Below the pieces are notes generated by a model, which had not been told where the DNA came from, searched no databases, and saw nothing but the letters and a program-made list of their open reading frames with translations. Position numbers and translations under genes: made by a program. Shown one piece after another: positions 55,201 to 64,000 of a stretch of DNA of 64,000 nt. Every line of letters starts with the position of its first letter. Positions within the stretch are counted from its first letter, which is position 1. The DNA is from Ptychodera flava (Eukaryota; Hemichordata; Enteropneusta; Ptychoderidae): the NCBI RefSeq assembly GCF_041260155.1, contig NC_091928.1:39063388-39127387 (forward strand), read 5' to 3'.

Positions 55201-55320
55201 ACAAAAGAGTGAAACACTTACTTGTTTACTCTAGCCAGAGTGTAACGTGGCGATAGCGCCCTCAAACCACAGATACCGGCAACACGGTACCTGGACATCT
55301 CTATTTATTAGTGAGTTGCA

Positions 55321-55480
55321 CTATAGGTATCACTAGCATCAGTTACAAATTATTAAAAGACATTGAGTTGTCTTGGGTTAGAACTTGGGGGTCGAGTTGT
55401 CCAGGGTTAGGTTGTGTAGCGGGTCGAGTTGACTGGGGTCGAGTTGGTTAGGGGTCGAGATGTCCAGAAACCATGGTCAT
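55321..55480. repeat. Degenerate GGGTCGAGTTG repeats
   Basis: GGGTCGAGTTG or close variants occur four times between 55389 and 55460, irregularly spaced, with GTCCAG linkers. Confidence 0.65.
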
Positions 55481-55650
55481 CATGCTTCCCATAGACTACC
55501 ATGTATCAGAAAAATTAAAACTGTGATAACTTCATTAATATGCAAGCCACGCCCACCAAAACCTTTTCAGTTCTAGCCATTTGAATTCTGAAGATGTCTA
55601 CCAAATTTGACTGAAATACGTTCAGCCGTTTTTGAGATAATGGGGATACA

Positions 55651-55651
<1 letters not shown>

Positions 55652-55699
<48 letters not shown>
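55652..55699. repeat. (AC)n microsatellite
   Basis: About 23 AC units near the right end of the Helitron-like insertion, preceded by TTTTTGAGATAATGGGGATA. Confidence 0.96.
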
Positions 55700-55702
<3 letters not shown>

Positions 55703-55716
55703 TGGCTAAACCATAT

Positions 55717-55740
55717 GCTCACGTGTGTGAACACGTGAGC
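55717..55740. repeat. Terminal hairpin of the Helitron-like insertion
   Basis: GCTCACGTGT, loop GTGA, ACACGTGAGC: a perfect 10-bp stem directly at the junction with the interrupted tandem repeat. Confidence 0.75.
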
Positions 55741-55742
55741 AA

Positions 55743-56160
55743 AAAATCAGACCTCTAGCTCTATTGGCTTGCTCAAAATTAGATATGTGCATAATTAATG
55801 AGGTACAATATGTGGCGTCATAAGTTGTCCCATCATACCATACATGAAGGGTGTAGCACTTGTGGTTACTGAGTTATGGACAAATATGTATATTTGAGGT
55901 CAAAGGTCACCGAGGTCACGTGACATTTAAAAAAAATGTATTGCTAAGTTATCCCTATATACCAAAAATCAGACCTCTAGCTCTATTGGCTCGCTCAAAA
56001 TTAGATATGCGCATAATTAATGAGGTACAATATGTGGCGTCATAAGCTGTCCCATCATACCATATATGAAGGGTGTAGCACTTGTGGTTACTGAGTTATG
56101 GACAAATATGTATATTTGAGGTCAAAGGTCACCAAGGTCACGTGACATTTTGTCAAAGTA
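55743..56160 (+). repeat. ~224-bp tandem units (remaining two) with half-site clusters
   Basis: Continuation of the series at 48850-49542. The AGGTCAAAGGTCA cluster recurs at 55897 and 56119. After the last unit comes TATCTGAGATATCTGTGTGA and the first ACGG-rich run. Confidence 0.88.
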
Positions 56161-56323
56161 TCTGAGATATCTGTGTGAACGGATGGACTCACGGATGGAC
56201 TCACGGACGGACATGACCCAATCTATAAGCCCCCTGGACTTCATCCGTGGGGACTAAAAACTGTGTCACTGCATCCTTTTTGCAATATGAATACGATGAG
56301 AAACTAAATTTTTATTTTTCTTG

Positions 56324-56428
56324 GCCTTATACATGGGAGTCTATGGACTGCCTTATACATGGGAGTCTATGGACTGCCTTATACATGGGAGTCTATGGAG
56401 ACTGCCTTATACATGGGAGTCTATGGAG
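56324..56428. repeat. 26-29-bp minisatellite, four copies
   Basis: CTTATACATGGGAGTCTATG occurs four times, joined by GACTGC or GAGACTGC. Confidence 0.93.
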
Positions 56429-56564
56429 GTGAAAACTAAAAAGTCCTCTAACACGGCCAAATTTGATCGCATTGTGAAACAAATCGACGTGCATCTGTAT
56501 GGGGTAGGGTACTATCCTTGTGAAAAGTTTGAAAGAAATTGACCTGGGCATGTCTGAGATATCT

Positions 56565-56632
56565 GCGTGAACGGACGGACGGACGCATGCACGGACGCAC
56601 GGACGCACGGACGCACGCACGCACGGACATGA
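56565..56632. repeat. ACGG/ACGC-rich microsatellite
   Basis: GGACGGACGGACGC followed by ACGGACGC units, then GGACATGACCAAACCTATAAG. A shorter relative is at 56180-56210. Confidence 0.9.
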
Positions 56633-56660
56633 CCAAACCTATAAGTCCCCCCGGACACCA

Positions 56661-56930
56661 AACAAGCTCTAAGTTGTAATTTGACAGCTTCCCCAGTTGC
56701 TGAAGGAATTCAAATGCTATACAGCTCTTTACTTTATAACCTTGCACAACGATATACGTTGTTGAAAGCACTGCATAGTTTTCGTCTTGAGCAAATTCTG
56801 TTGAGTATAAGTGTCTGAAAATGCGAAACACTATTCCCCATTATTGGGTATAATATTGTTTCAGATCTCAAAGAAACAAATATACGATAAGAATATTAAA
56901 TGGTCACTGTTGTTTTTATATTGCCATTCC
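56661..56930. repeat. Right half of the split repeat
   Basis: Matches the 3' part of 61310-61925: GCTGAAGGAATTCAAATGCT, GTTTTCGTCTTGAGCAAATT and TGTTTCAGATCTCAAAGAAA are identical in both. Confidence 0.85.
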
Positions 56931-56946
56931 GGCTTTAACATTAAGA

Positions 56947-57082
56947 AATAACCCCCGCCGCAGGAGGGTATACACGAGATTTTGGTACAATGCGCGACAC
57001 ATAGCACGAGCCGATAGGCGAGTGCTTTATGAAGCGAATTGTACCAAAATCGAGTGTATACCTGACTGCGGCGGGGGTTATT
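56947..57082. mobile_element. 136-bp foldback MITE (AATAACCCCCGCCGCAG ends)
   Basis: Inverted arms of about 47 bp with few mismatches: AATAACCCCCGCCGCAG and GTATACACGAGATTTTGGTA on the left, the inverse on the right ending CTGCGGCGGGGGTTATT. There is a small loop. Confidence 0.85.
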
Positions 57083-57239
57083 GCTATTATACTAAATCAA
57101 CTTGTGTGTCTTTGTCGTCTTACTTGAGTATTTTCGTCACTTTAAGCCCCAAATGCAGAAAATGGATATCTGAGAGATCGAACGTCGATATCAATGTTTC
57201 TTACTCCGATAGATCTGCAAGAACGACGGACTTTAATCA

Positions 57240-58290
57240 ATAAATTTCGTTTAAAATTTGTAAGGCCAGTTTATTTGTCAAAGATAGTTGTCACAAACTT
57301 CTCAATTGAACAACAATCGCCCTACGTTTTCATAAGTTATGGGCTTGGATACCCATCAAAAGTTCAGACTGTTTAGATTGTTTTCCGTCCACACGTATAA
57401 AATGAAAATAAAAAACAGGCCAAATCACTTAGCTAGAGTCCCTATTTTTGGGATGGCGCCTGTCTCGTCCTATATTACAAAGAAAAAGTTTAAGTGTGGC
57501 AACATTTTCAGTAATTCAATTGACCAGTGATCCACATTTCAAGAGCTCGTGGCGTCACTAATGCTCGTCGATTTATACACCCGAAGTTCCGCCTTTTTGA
57601 TCACCAAAAAGTACTATGGTAACACCAGTAAATGTATGATCATTATGCTTATCTGCATTCTTAACCGGGATTTTATATTAGTCATATCATTGTTTATACT
57701 AAGATAGACCTTCAATAGTGACATTCCTTAACCTGTAAATTGCGTTAAACTTTGCATATAATGCCACTTTTGTGGTAAACGATCGTTTCAGTAAACTTTT
57801 CATAATGTTCTGGGCTTGGATTCGCTCCAAAAATTATGTCTCTTATTTGCATTCTTAACCGCCATTTATTTGTTCATATCAGTGTTTTTTACTCTGACAG
57901 ATAAACCAGAATCGCATTCTTTCATCTGTAAATTACGTTTATTTGAAATAATGTCACTTTGTAGTTTAAAGATCGTTGTGTACTAGACTTCCCAACCGCT
58001 TTCCGTGGTCATAACGTTCTTGGCTTTGATACTCTTCAAAAGACGTTTTATGTCTGTTTGATTGCATTCCGTCCACGCGTATACAATGAAAGAGCAGACT
58101 AGGTTCCCAATTTTTAGGATGGCGACGACCGTGTTGTAGAAGCAAAAAACCCAGTTATTTAAGCGGGTTGTCAAGCAGGTGGTCTGATGCTGTCTGCGTC
58201 CCAATATATGTAAAATATTCTGTAAAATTTCGTGTCGAGAAGTCGAACACTTGTTTCATCAGCTTTCTCAGAGACAAGATTCTACGTGTC
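57240..58290. repeat. More units of the 27-32 kb array family
   Basis: Two shortened units: GGATGGCGCCTGTCTCG near 57450 and GGATGGCGACGACCGTG near 58117, with CTCGTCGATTTATACACCCG and TTATCTGCATTCTTAACC blocks. Confidence 0.75.
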
Positions 58291-61200
58291 TAGTCCGCTG
58301 TTAACTCTTAAATATGTGAGTGAAAAATCTAATGTACACTAAATCACTGATACAGTTGGCATTTCTTGTCGCTTTCAGGTTGATGTGGGTCCTACGCGAA
58401 GCTGCGACGGTAATCGTCGACACACAAACATTAATCAATTTTAGCTCATCATTTATAAGAAGCTGAGAAAAATGATATTTAAGTCGAGTTGATTAAGGTA
58501 CCTGTATATGTAAACGTTTTACAAGAAAGCCGGGGAATAAATGGCGTCGCCCTTAATCAAAACAGAAATTATTTCAGTTCCAACATCACGGTATGAGCAC
58601 AGAGTCTCCGTAAAGTGTTTTTTTCCTAGGCTAAGCGTTTCTAAACATTCCGTTCAGTACAATAGTATTTCTCCTCCGGGAGCACTTGTTTAGGAAAGTG
58701 GTCTATGTGTGCGACTGCACGTAAATGACCCACTTCCCATTTTAAACCTACAATCTCGTAATTTCAGGACGCCGTTTAACTCTTCTGTGACTATTGACCC
58801 AGGTCAAAAGTCATAGGGTCGTAATTTGTAAAAGATTTGGGGTAAAACGCAAGCATTTGCACGACCAGGTTATCAGCTATGTCTACCGCATTTATGTTGG
58901 CCAAGCTTTGATTTGCCGAAAAAATTCTGGAATCCTAAACATTTGGCTGAAAGAACATATCTTTACTCAAACTGAATTTGGTCCAGCTTTTAAAAATTAT
59001 TAGTTATAAACAGTTACAGTCTGAATGGTGTTATTTGTAAATTCCGATTTACAAGAAGCCCAGCCGTTCATCCGTAAAACTCCAGCTCAAAAAGCCGTGG
59101 CCCAGCTGCCATGATAATAGCAACAGTCAACCCCGCCACGGATATCCGTGGTGGGGTTGACCTTTTGATGACCCGCATAGCGACGTACGCTACCCCGCCA
59201 ACAGATAGCTGCGTTTCCACAGCTACAATGATAAATACTACAGTAGGAGAGCCATTTCAGTTTTTTGTTGGCCAAAATCTTCCATATGTTAATTTTTGAT
59301 AATCAGTGACGTTTTTTAAATCAAGGTGACATTTACTGAGGCTAAAGTTGTAGGGTATTTTTTTCAGGGATTCCCTTCGCAGAAATGATATCGATGCTTG
59401 CAGCGAAGAGTCTCTCGTGGTGTTGGCGAGGCGGGAACCGACGGTTGAAATTCGTTCTTGTATTTTACGAATTTGTACACAAAAGTCAACCCATTTTACA
59501 CAATGGTTTACAGTTGAATTGATAGTCCTATTTTAGACTAAGTGGCTTAAAAACTCTTCCAATCGGGCGGAACATATACATATTGGCAAACAGTTGAAGT
59601 GCCCCCATGATTTATCAGCCTTACCCCGGCTCACGCTCGGTCTGGCGCCCATCACAAACTTTCGATGAAAGTTTATTCGAGATAATATTCTGACAACTAT
59701 CAATCCCGAATTTCGTGGTTTCTTTTGAATTGGAAATAAACAAAAAATAATAGCCATTTCTTTGTAAATCATGGAGGAAAGAGCTCGCTGAGCCATGTCA
59801 TATGGTTCAATCGATTGAAACTTTACATTTCGATGAAGCTTTACAACAGCACTACTGGTCCAGGTATAATGTCATGAACATAATGAAATATGGAGATAGC
59901 ACGTACAAATGACAAAAAATGCACAGAAAAGCTCATGTAAGTTCAAAAACTTGATCACGTACCCATCTGAGATGTAAAATGACAAGTCTACACAACTCTT
60001 TGACATAACTCGTCAATTTCAGCCAAGTAAGCTTAATTAAACTACATCGATCATTGGCAAATATTTACATTAAAATGTCCACCTCTCTACTTGCAGCAAA
60101 GTGATTGGAATACGTGACGTTATTCAGCAAAGCATTTGTTCACCCTAAAATCAAAGCATTGAGGTCAAATATGAACATATTTCATTACTTTATGAGTTCG
60201 CACGACCAGTTACACTAAAACTGGATCAAATGTCGATCTTAAATGTGATTTCTCAGCGATGTATTTCTGAATTGAGAACAACACGTTCAGCGCGGTATCT
60301 TTATCGGCAAAACTTATTTGTAATCAATAAATGCAAATGCGAATTACAAATTGGATAAAATGTTAAAGTGGCGTTAATCTTCCTGAGTGCAAATAGCAAC
60401 TCTCGGTAAGGTCCTACTGAGAAAAATCGATAAAATGGGCGGGGCAAAGAATAATCATGCTGTTTCTTTGTGAAAAAAAATTATCAATGCGCAACAGCTG
60501 ACTTAAAAGCTCCAAAAATGCACATCATGTGCACGTCAAATAATGTGTGAAAAGACTGCACAATGACTTACACTGTATTAACCTAATTTCACTGACATCC
60601 TAAATCCTACTGAAGCATAAATTTTACTGCAGCAGGTGACCATTTACCCTCCTTACGTCGGGCATAGTCCCATGTTTGGGCTGTAATGTTTTAGTATTAT
60701 AAACCTGCGTCTGTAACCTATGAAGTTTCGTCCTACATTATTCGGTATCAGAGGACGCGGAGTCCAATAGCTTTGACGCGGAGTACAATAACGTTCGGTG
60801 TTATTGGACGCTATTTGATCTTTGACTTCAAAACTTCTTTACGTCGGCGCGGGGAAAAGGAGATATGAGTTTAAATTGTAAATTGTAAAGAATGAGAATT
60901 AATTGCCCTGCTGTCACTCGAATTGATTACAAACGCAGTCAATAGATACGTTAATAGATAAAAGTCGAGAGTGATCGATAATGATTTGCATATGGTGAAG
61001 GTGGCACCTGGTCACAGCGAGCAAGGTCTAGTTTTTGCATTTCTAATATTCATCTTTGATTGCCAAACCATACTGCGAGAAATCCCTTCCTGGGTTAGTC
61101 ATTAGCGTGGATAGGGCTCTCAAGTAAAAGTCTGGTAAAGGTATGTCTTGTTTAGGGCCTTTTAGATGGTATTATGAGAGCTTTTTAGGTTTGGCAAGGT

Positions 61201-61305
61201 TCAAAAAAAGCCATAGGCAGTTAATTAACAGCAAATGAGCAGATAAGAACAATCATGAACGTGAAAACTAGCGACAAAACTGAATCACCATATATCTGCT
61301 ATTGA
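58291..61305. other. Gene-free stretch
   Basis: No protein-like frame was recognised. It contains the palindrome at 59126. AT-rich otherwise. Confidence 0.4.
59126..59161. repeat. 36-bp near-perfect palindrome
   Basis: GTCAACCCCGCCACGGAT joined to ATCCGTGGTGGGGTTGAC: one mispaired position and no loop. Confidence 0.9.
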
Positions 61306-61309
61306 TATA

Positions 61310-61925
61310 TTCAGGAATATTGCCAACTTTCATCGCATTAAAAAATTTGCAAATATGATGACAATGCCAGTACTGAATGTACTTTGAAGTTTACAGTAGA
61401 AATAGCGATATTTTATTTGCATCAGTGACTTGGGAAACATAGCCTAAATATATTTACATAATATAAAAAAAGTAAAAAAAAGAAAAAAAAGAAAGATATT
61501 TACATAATGTAGCTGGCACAAAGTTATACAATGTTGATAACAAGGTATGATAGAAGAGTGTCATTAGGGCCATGGAACTAGTCCAACAGTTGTTATTCAA
61601 TCTTTATAGAAATGTAACGCGAAATAAATCACATTATACTTCATCCAATTGGAACAAACAAGCTCTACGTTTTGATCTGACAACTTGCAAAGTTTACATT
61701 GCTGAAGGAATTCAAATGCTATACAGCTCTATAGTTTATAACCTTGCACAACAGTAAACGTTGTTGAAAGCACAGTATAGTTTTCGTCTTGAGCAAATTC
61801 TGTTGAGTATAAGTATCTGAAAATGCGAAATACTGTTCCACATTATTGGGTATAATATTGTTTCAGATCTCAAAGAAACAAATATACGATAGGAATATTA
61901 ATTGTTCACTGTTGTTTTTACATTT
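61310..61925. repeat. Uninterrupted copy of the split repeat
   Basis: Colinear with 48333-48664 plus 56661-56930; the junction CCAATTGGAACAAACAAGCT at about 61651 is the empty site of the 8.0-kb insertion. It contains a local A-rich expansion at 61466-61500. No coding frame is seen. Confidence 0.85.
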
Positions 61926-64000
61926 CCATTCCACTTATAAAATATCTTATTTATACGATATGGTATGCAGAGGTGATACTCATGTCGTCAGTTTTCCCTA
62001 AACAAAAGACATATCGATTTATCCAGTAATATAATATTCATGTTAATCTTCAACATCAATCAAAGAGTACTGGCGTCAAAGGCTTTTGTAAACTGACATG
62101 TGACACTCTCTATGACGACAGCATAAATAGAAGTCATTGTTTTCTTTTTTTATCATTCTTTCGAAACTCGGCAAGTCTGTGTACAGAACTGTAGATTGTC
62201 TGCAGAAAGATATCTTAGACGCCAACTTATCGGTGATATTTTGCTACCAAAGTAAGTACTTAAATTAAGCGTACATTTCATGTGATCCAGTTTAGCCGCA
62301 CGAGAAGTAGGGCCAGAAGTTTTAGATTTCTTCAGAAGTCGAACTTTACTTGTGAGTGTGAATCTATACATGTCAAGCTTTCGTTAAGGATCAGGAGTCA
62401 TGTTTTTTTAAAATTTCTACCCATTGTCTAGAAGTATGTTTTTTTACAGATGAGTATTTGACATGTACACTACTTCTCATGATTGAGTATGAAAGTTTTG
62501 TTTTATAAGCTTCATTTCAAGAGGGAAAATTTGACTCCTCTTACTTGTAAAACACTATGTCGTTGTAACTTGCACATATATGTAAAACTCCAACCAGTCT
62601 ATCGTACGCCATCTTAAACAGGATCTGTAATTGCATGTTGTGTTTTTTCCTCAATACCTAATCCTGACATGCTTTTATTTTCAAATTCACGTATGTGCTG
62701 CGCTTATTTGACCACATTTGAATTCAATTGACATAATAAACAGTTTTAAAGGTAGTTTTGGCCAAAAATGTCAAGCTTCGGGGACAATGTTCATGATGAA
62801 TTACCTAACGCACAGTTGCCTTTATTAACTTTGGTATGTGATGAACTTTGGCAAAGTGTCAAAAATAAATGTTTAATTTTTTAACAAAGAACACAAAATA
62901 CTGGGCTTGGCAGTCCGTGACAGGAACAACTCTTTTATTTATTGGTGGCCTGCCACAAAAAGGCTACAATTCTGAAATCAAGTAACATATTGCAACGTCT
63001 GAAACTCTTCAAGCTCCCTGAAGACACATGTCAGACAGGGTGGGAGGAAATCGCAAATATGTAGAAACGCTGATGGCTAACTCAACCAAGGACAACTTAT
63101 GCGAATGCTCCATAATAATTACCTATTAGGGTGCCTTCAAGCTCCCCTTAAATGGACACAAGTACTATTTAACGACGAAAACAAAACACTGGGCTTGGCA
63201 GTCCGAGGCAGGAACACCTTATCTATTTAATGGCGACTCGCAACAAAAAAGCTCAGGGTGAAAGACTGCCAAGCACACATATACTGAATTGGTTTACAGT
63301 AAAGGTCAGCGACTGGAGTTTGAAGGTCCAGATGCTTGTAAATTCGTTGACCAAAAAGACTGGACAAGCGGTGGAAGTGTGAATTTTGTGTCCTTAACCG
63401 TTGTATCACTTTTAGAAAAAGGATCAAACTACGAGACACTTCTAAACATCGTGGAAATGGCATCTGAAGGTGAACAAGGCATCCGTTTGACTTTGAGTAC
63501 TTCCAATAATTTCTCATACTCTTTTTGTGGGATGAATTCGCCACATTTAGGCCACACCCAGCCAATCTACCAAATCCAGATTTTCCCAGTGTAAAAAGTT
63601 TGAGATTGGGCACAATAGGAAACACTAGTGTCAGCAAACGCACCCCAAAAGTGCCGATCGGGATTTTGCCACTCCAAGTAATTTGCACTCCCCTGTGTAA
63701 CTCATGAACTGAAAGATGAGAAGAGATGAGACTTCGTATGGGATCAGCTAAAACAAAGTTGAAATATATATGTACTGCAGGGAAACTGAGTGTGACCTCG
63801 TAGCGTAGCAATCCATATAGTGCAAAGCCAACTACGTACGTTGAGTATAAACGTACTGTGGAGCAATTCATACAGAAGCGGTTACGTGCTTGTAAAAAAC
63901 ATGAAAAAGTCATTGTTTCTTTACGTGTACAAAAATATAAGCAGCGTAAAAGGACAAACAGATAATGTTTTTTTAGGTTGAAAATTTCAGTATTAAGATT
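61926..64000. other. Gene-free stretch with a weak tandem duplication
   Basis: CTGGGCTTGGCAGTCCG occurs at about 62901 and 63190 with similar flanks (offset about 290 bp). A 228-codon minus-strand frame at 63227-63913 overlaps a 101-codon plus-strand frame; neither resembles a family I know. A partial gene entering from the right cannot be excluded. Confidence 0.35.

Larger units (their letters stand above)
49543..55740 (-). mobile_element. Helitron-like insertion (6.2 kb, degraded)
   Basis: It interrupts the tandem unit inside an oligo-A run (CCAA left, AAAAATCAG right) with little or no target duplication, as expected for Helitron/Helentron insertion between A-A/T-T. Both ends carry the 13-mer ATATGCTCACGTG in the same orientation (49558 and 55713), and a perfect 10-bp-stem hairpin closes the right end (55717-55740). 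It encodes a minus-strand OTU/DUF6570/Helitron-N protein remnant and has taken in later insertions (54009-54280 MITE, 54730-55200 duplication). The helicase half is missing. Confidence 0.6.
48665..56660. mobile_element. Composite insertion: tandem-repeat element with ACGG tail
   Basis: 8.0 kb absent from the paralogous site at 61650. Without its own nested insertion (49543-55740) it would be about 1.8 kb: a unique left part, five roughly 224-bp tandem units, then ACGG-rich runs (56180-56210, 56565-56632), each followed by GGACATGACC and a TATAAG-CCCCC segment. This order (unique 5' part, internal tandem repeats, ACGG microsatellite, short 3' tail) resembles the pearl/Helentron-associated non-autonomous elements of molluscs and other invertebrates. 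Family assignment is inference. Confidence 0.6.

Noticed and set aside
63227..63913. 228-codon minus-strand frame near the right edge
   Set aside because: Composition is not clearly protein-like, a 101-codon frame overlaps it on the other strand, and no motif or splice structure supports either.

Overview
The window is animal nuclear DNA: AT-rich, with coding sequence split into short exons bounded by GT..AG introns, and with most non-coding sequence made of transposon debris. The gene families (a FOXRED2-like flavoprotein and a peroxidasin-type haem peroxidase with a C-terminal HYR domain) and the repeat types (many TTAA-flanked MITEs, OTU-containing Helitron remains, tandem-repeat non-autonomous elements with ACGG tails) suggest a marine invertebrate, perhaps a deuterostome such as a hemichordate. 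That placement is inference; nothing here fixes the species.

Layout. 1-9.9 kb: no recognised gene, one MITE, one AT microsatellite and a cluster of unrecognised exon-like frames on the minus strand (about 5-7.8 kb). 10.06-15.54 kb: a complete seven-exon gene for a 597-residue FAD-dependent oxidoreductase of the FOXRED2 family, plus strand. 15.5-19.4 kb: spacer with two clear TTAA MITEs. 20.04-25.74 kb: a five-exon secreted haem peroxidase gene, complete in outline but with two 1-base deletions in its large exon. 27.0-32.15 kb: a diverged tandem array of about 0.7-0.9 kb units carrying a YY1-like AAGATGGCGG motif. 32.15-36.1 kb: a truncated second copy of the 3' two thirds of the peroxidase gene plus its downstream flank; it is a clear pseudogene and is split by a 528-bp foldback transposon. 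36.15-40.49 kb: a block with 23-bp terminal inverted repeats lying between two direct copies of about 300 bp, and containing a bipartite array of about 107-bp units. 43.1-45.2 kb: two TIR elements that abut exactly, a second copy of one of them, and a dimer of 118-bp hairpins. 45.5-46.0 kb: a reverse transcriptase remnant, minus strand. 46.1-48.3 and 57.2-58.3 kb: further units of the array family seen at 27-32 kb.

48.3-56.9 kb is a three-level nest. A low-copy repeat (seen uninterrupted at 61.3-61.9 kb) is split by an element with about 224-bp internal tandem repeats and ACGG-rich tails. That element is itself split by a 6.2-kb Helitron-like insertion, which carries a degraded minus-strand protein: OTU protease, 21-residue repeats, DUF6570-like region, then Helitron N-terminal/HUH region, cut off before the helicase. 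Each 224-bp unit carries three nuclear-receptor half-sites followed by an E-box, the most unusual regulatory-looking signal in the window.

Only two host genes are supported with confidence. They are neighbours on the same strand but show no sign of shared function: one product is predicted cytosolic, the other secreted. Everything else is repeats, remnants or sequence in which I recognise nothing.
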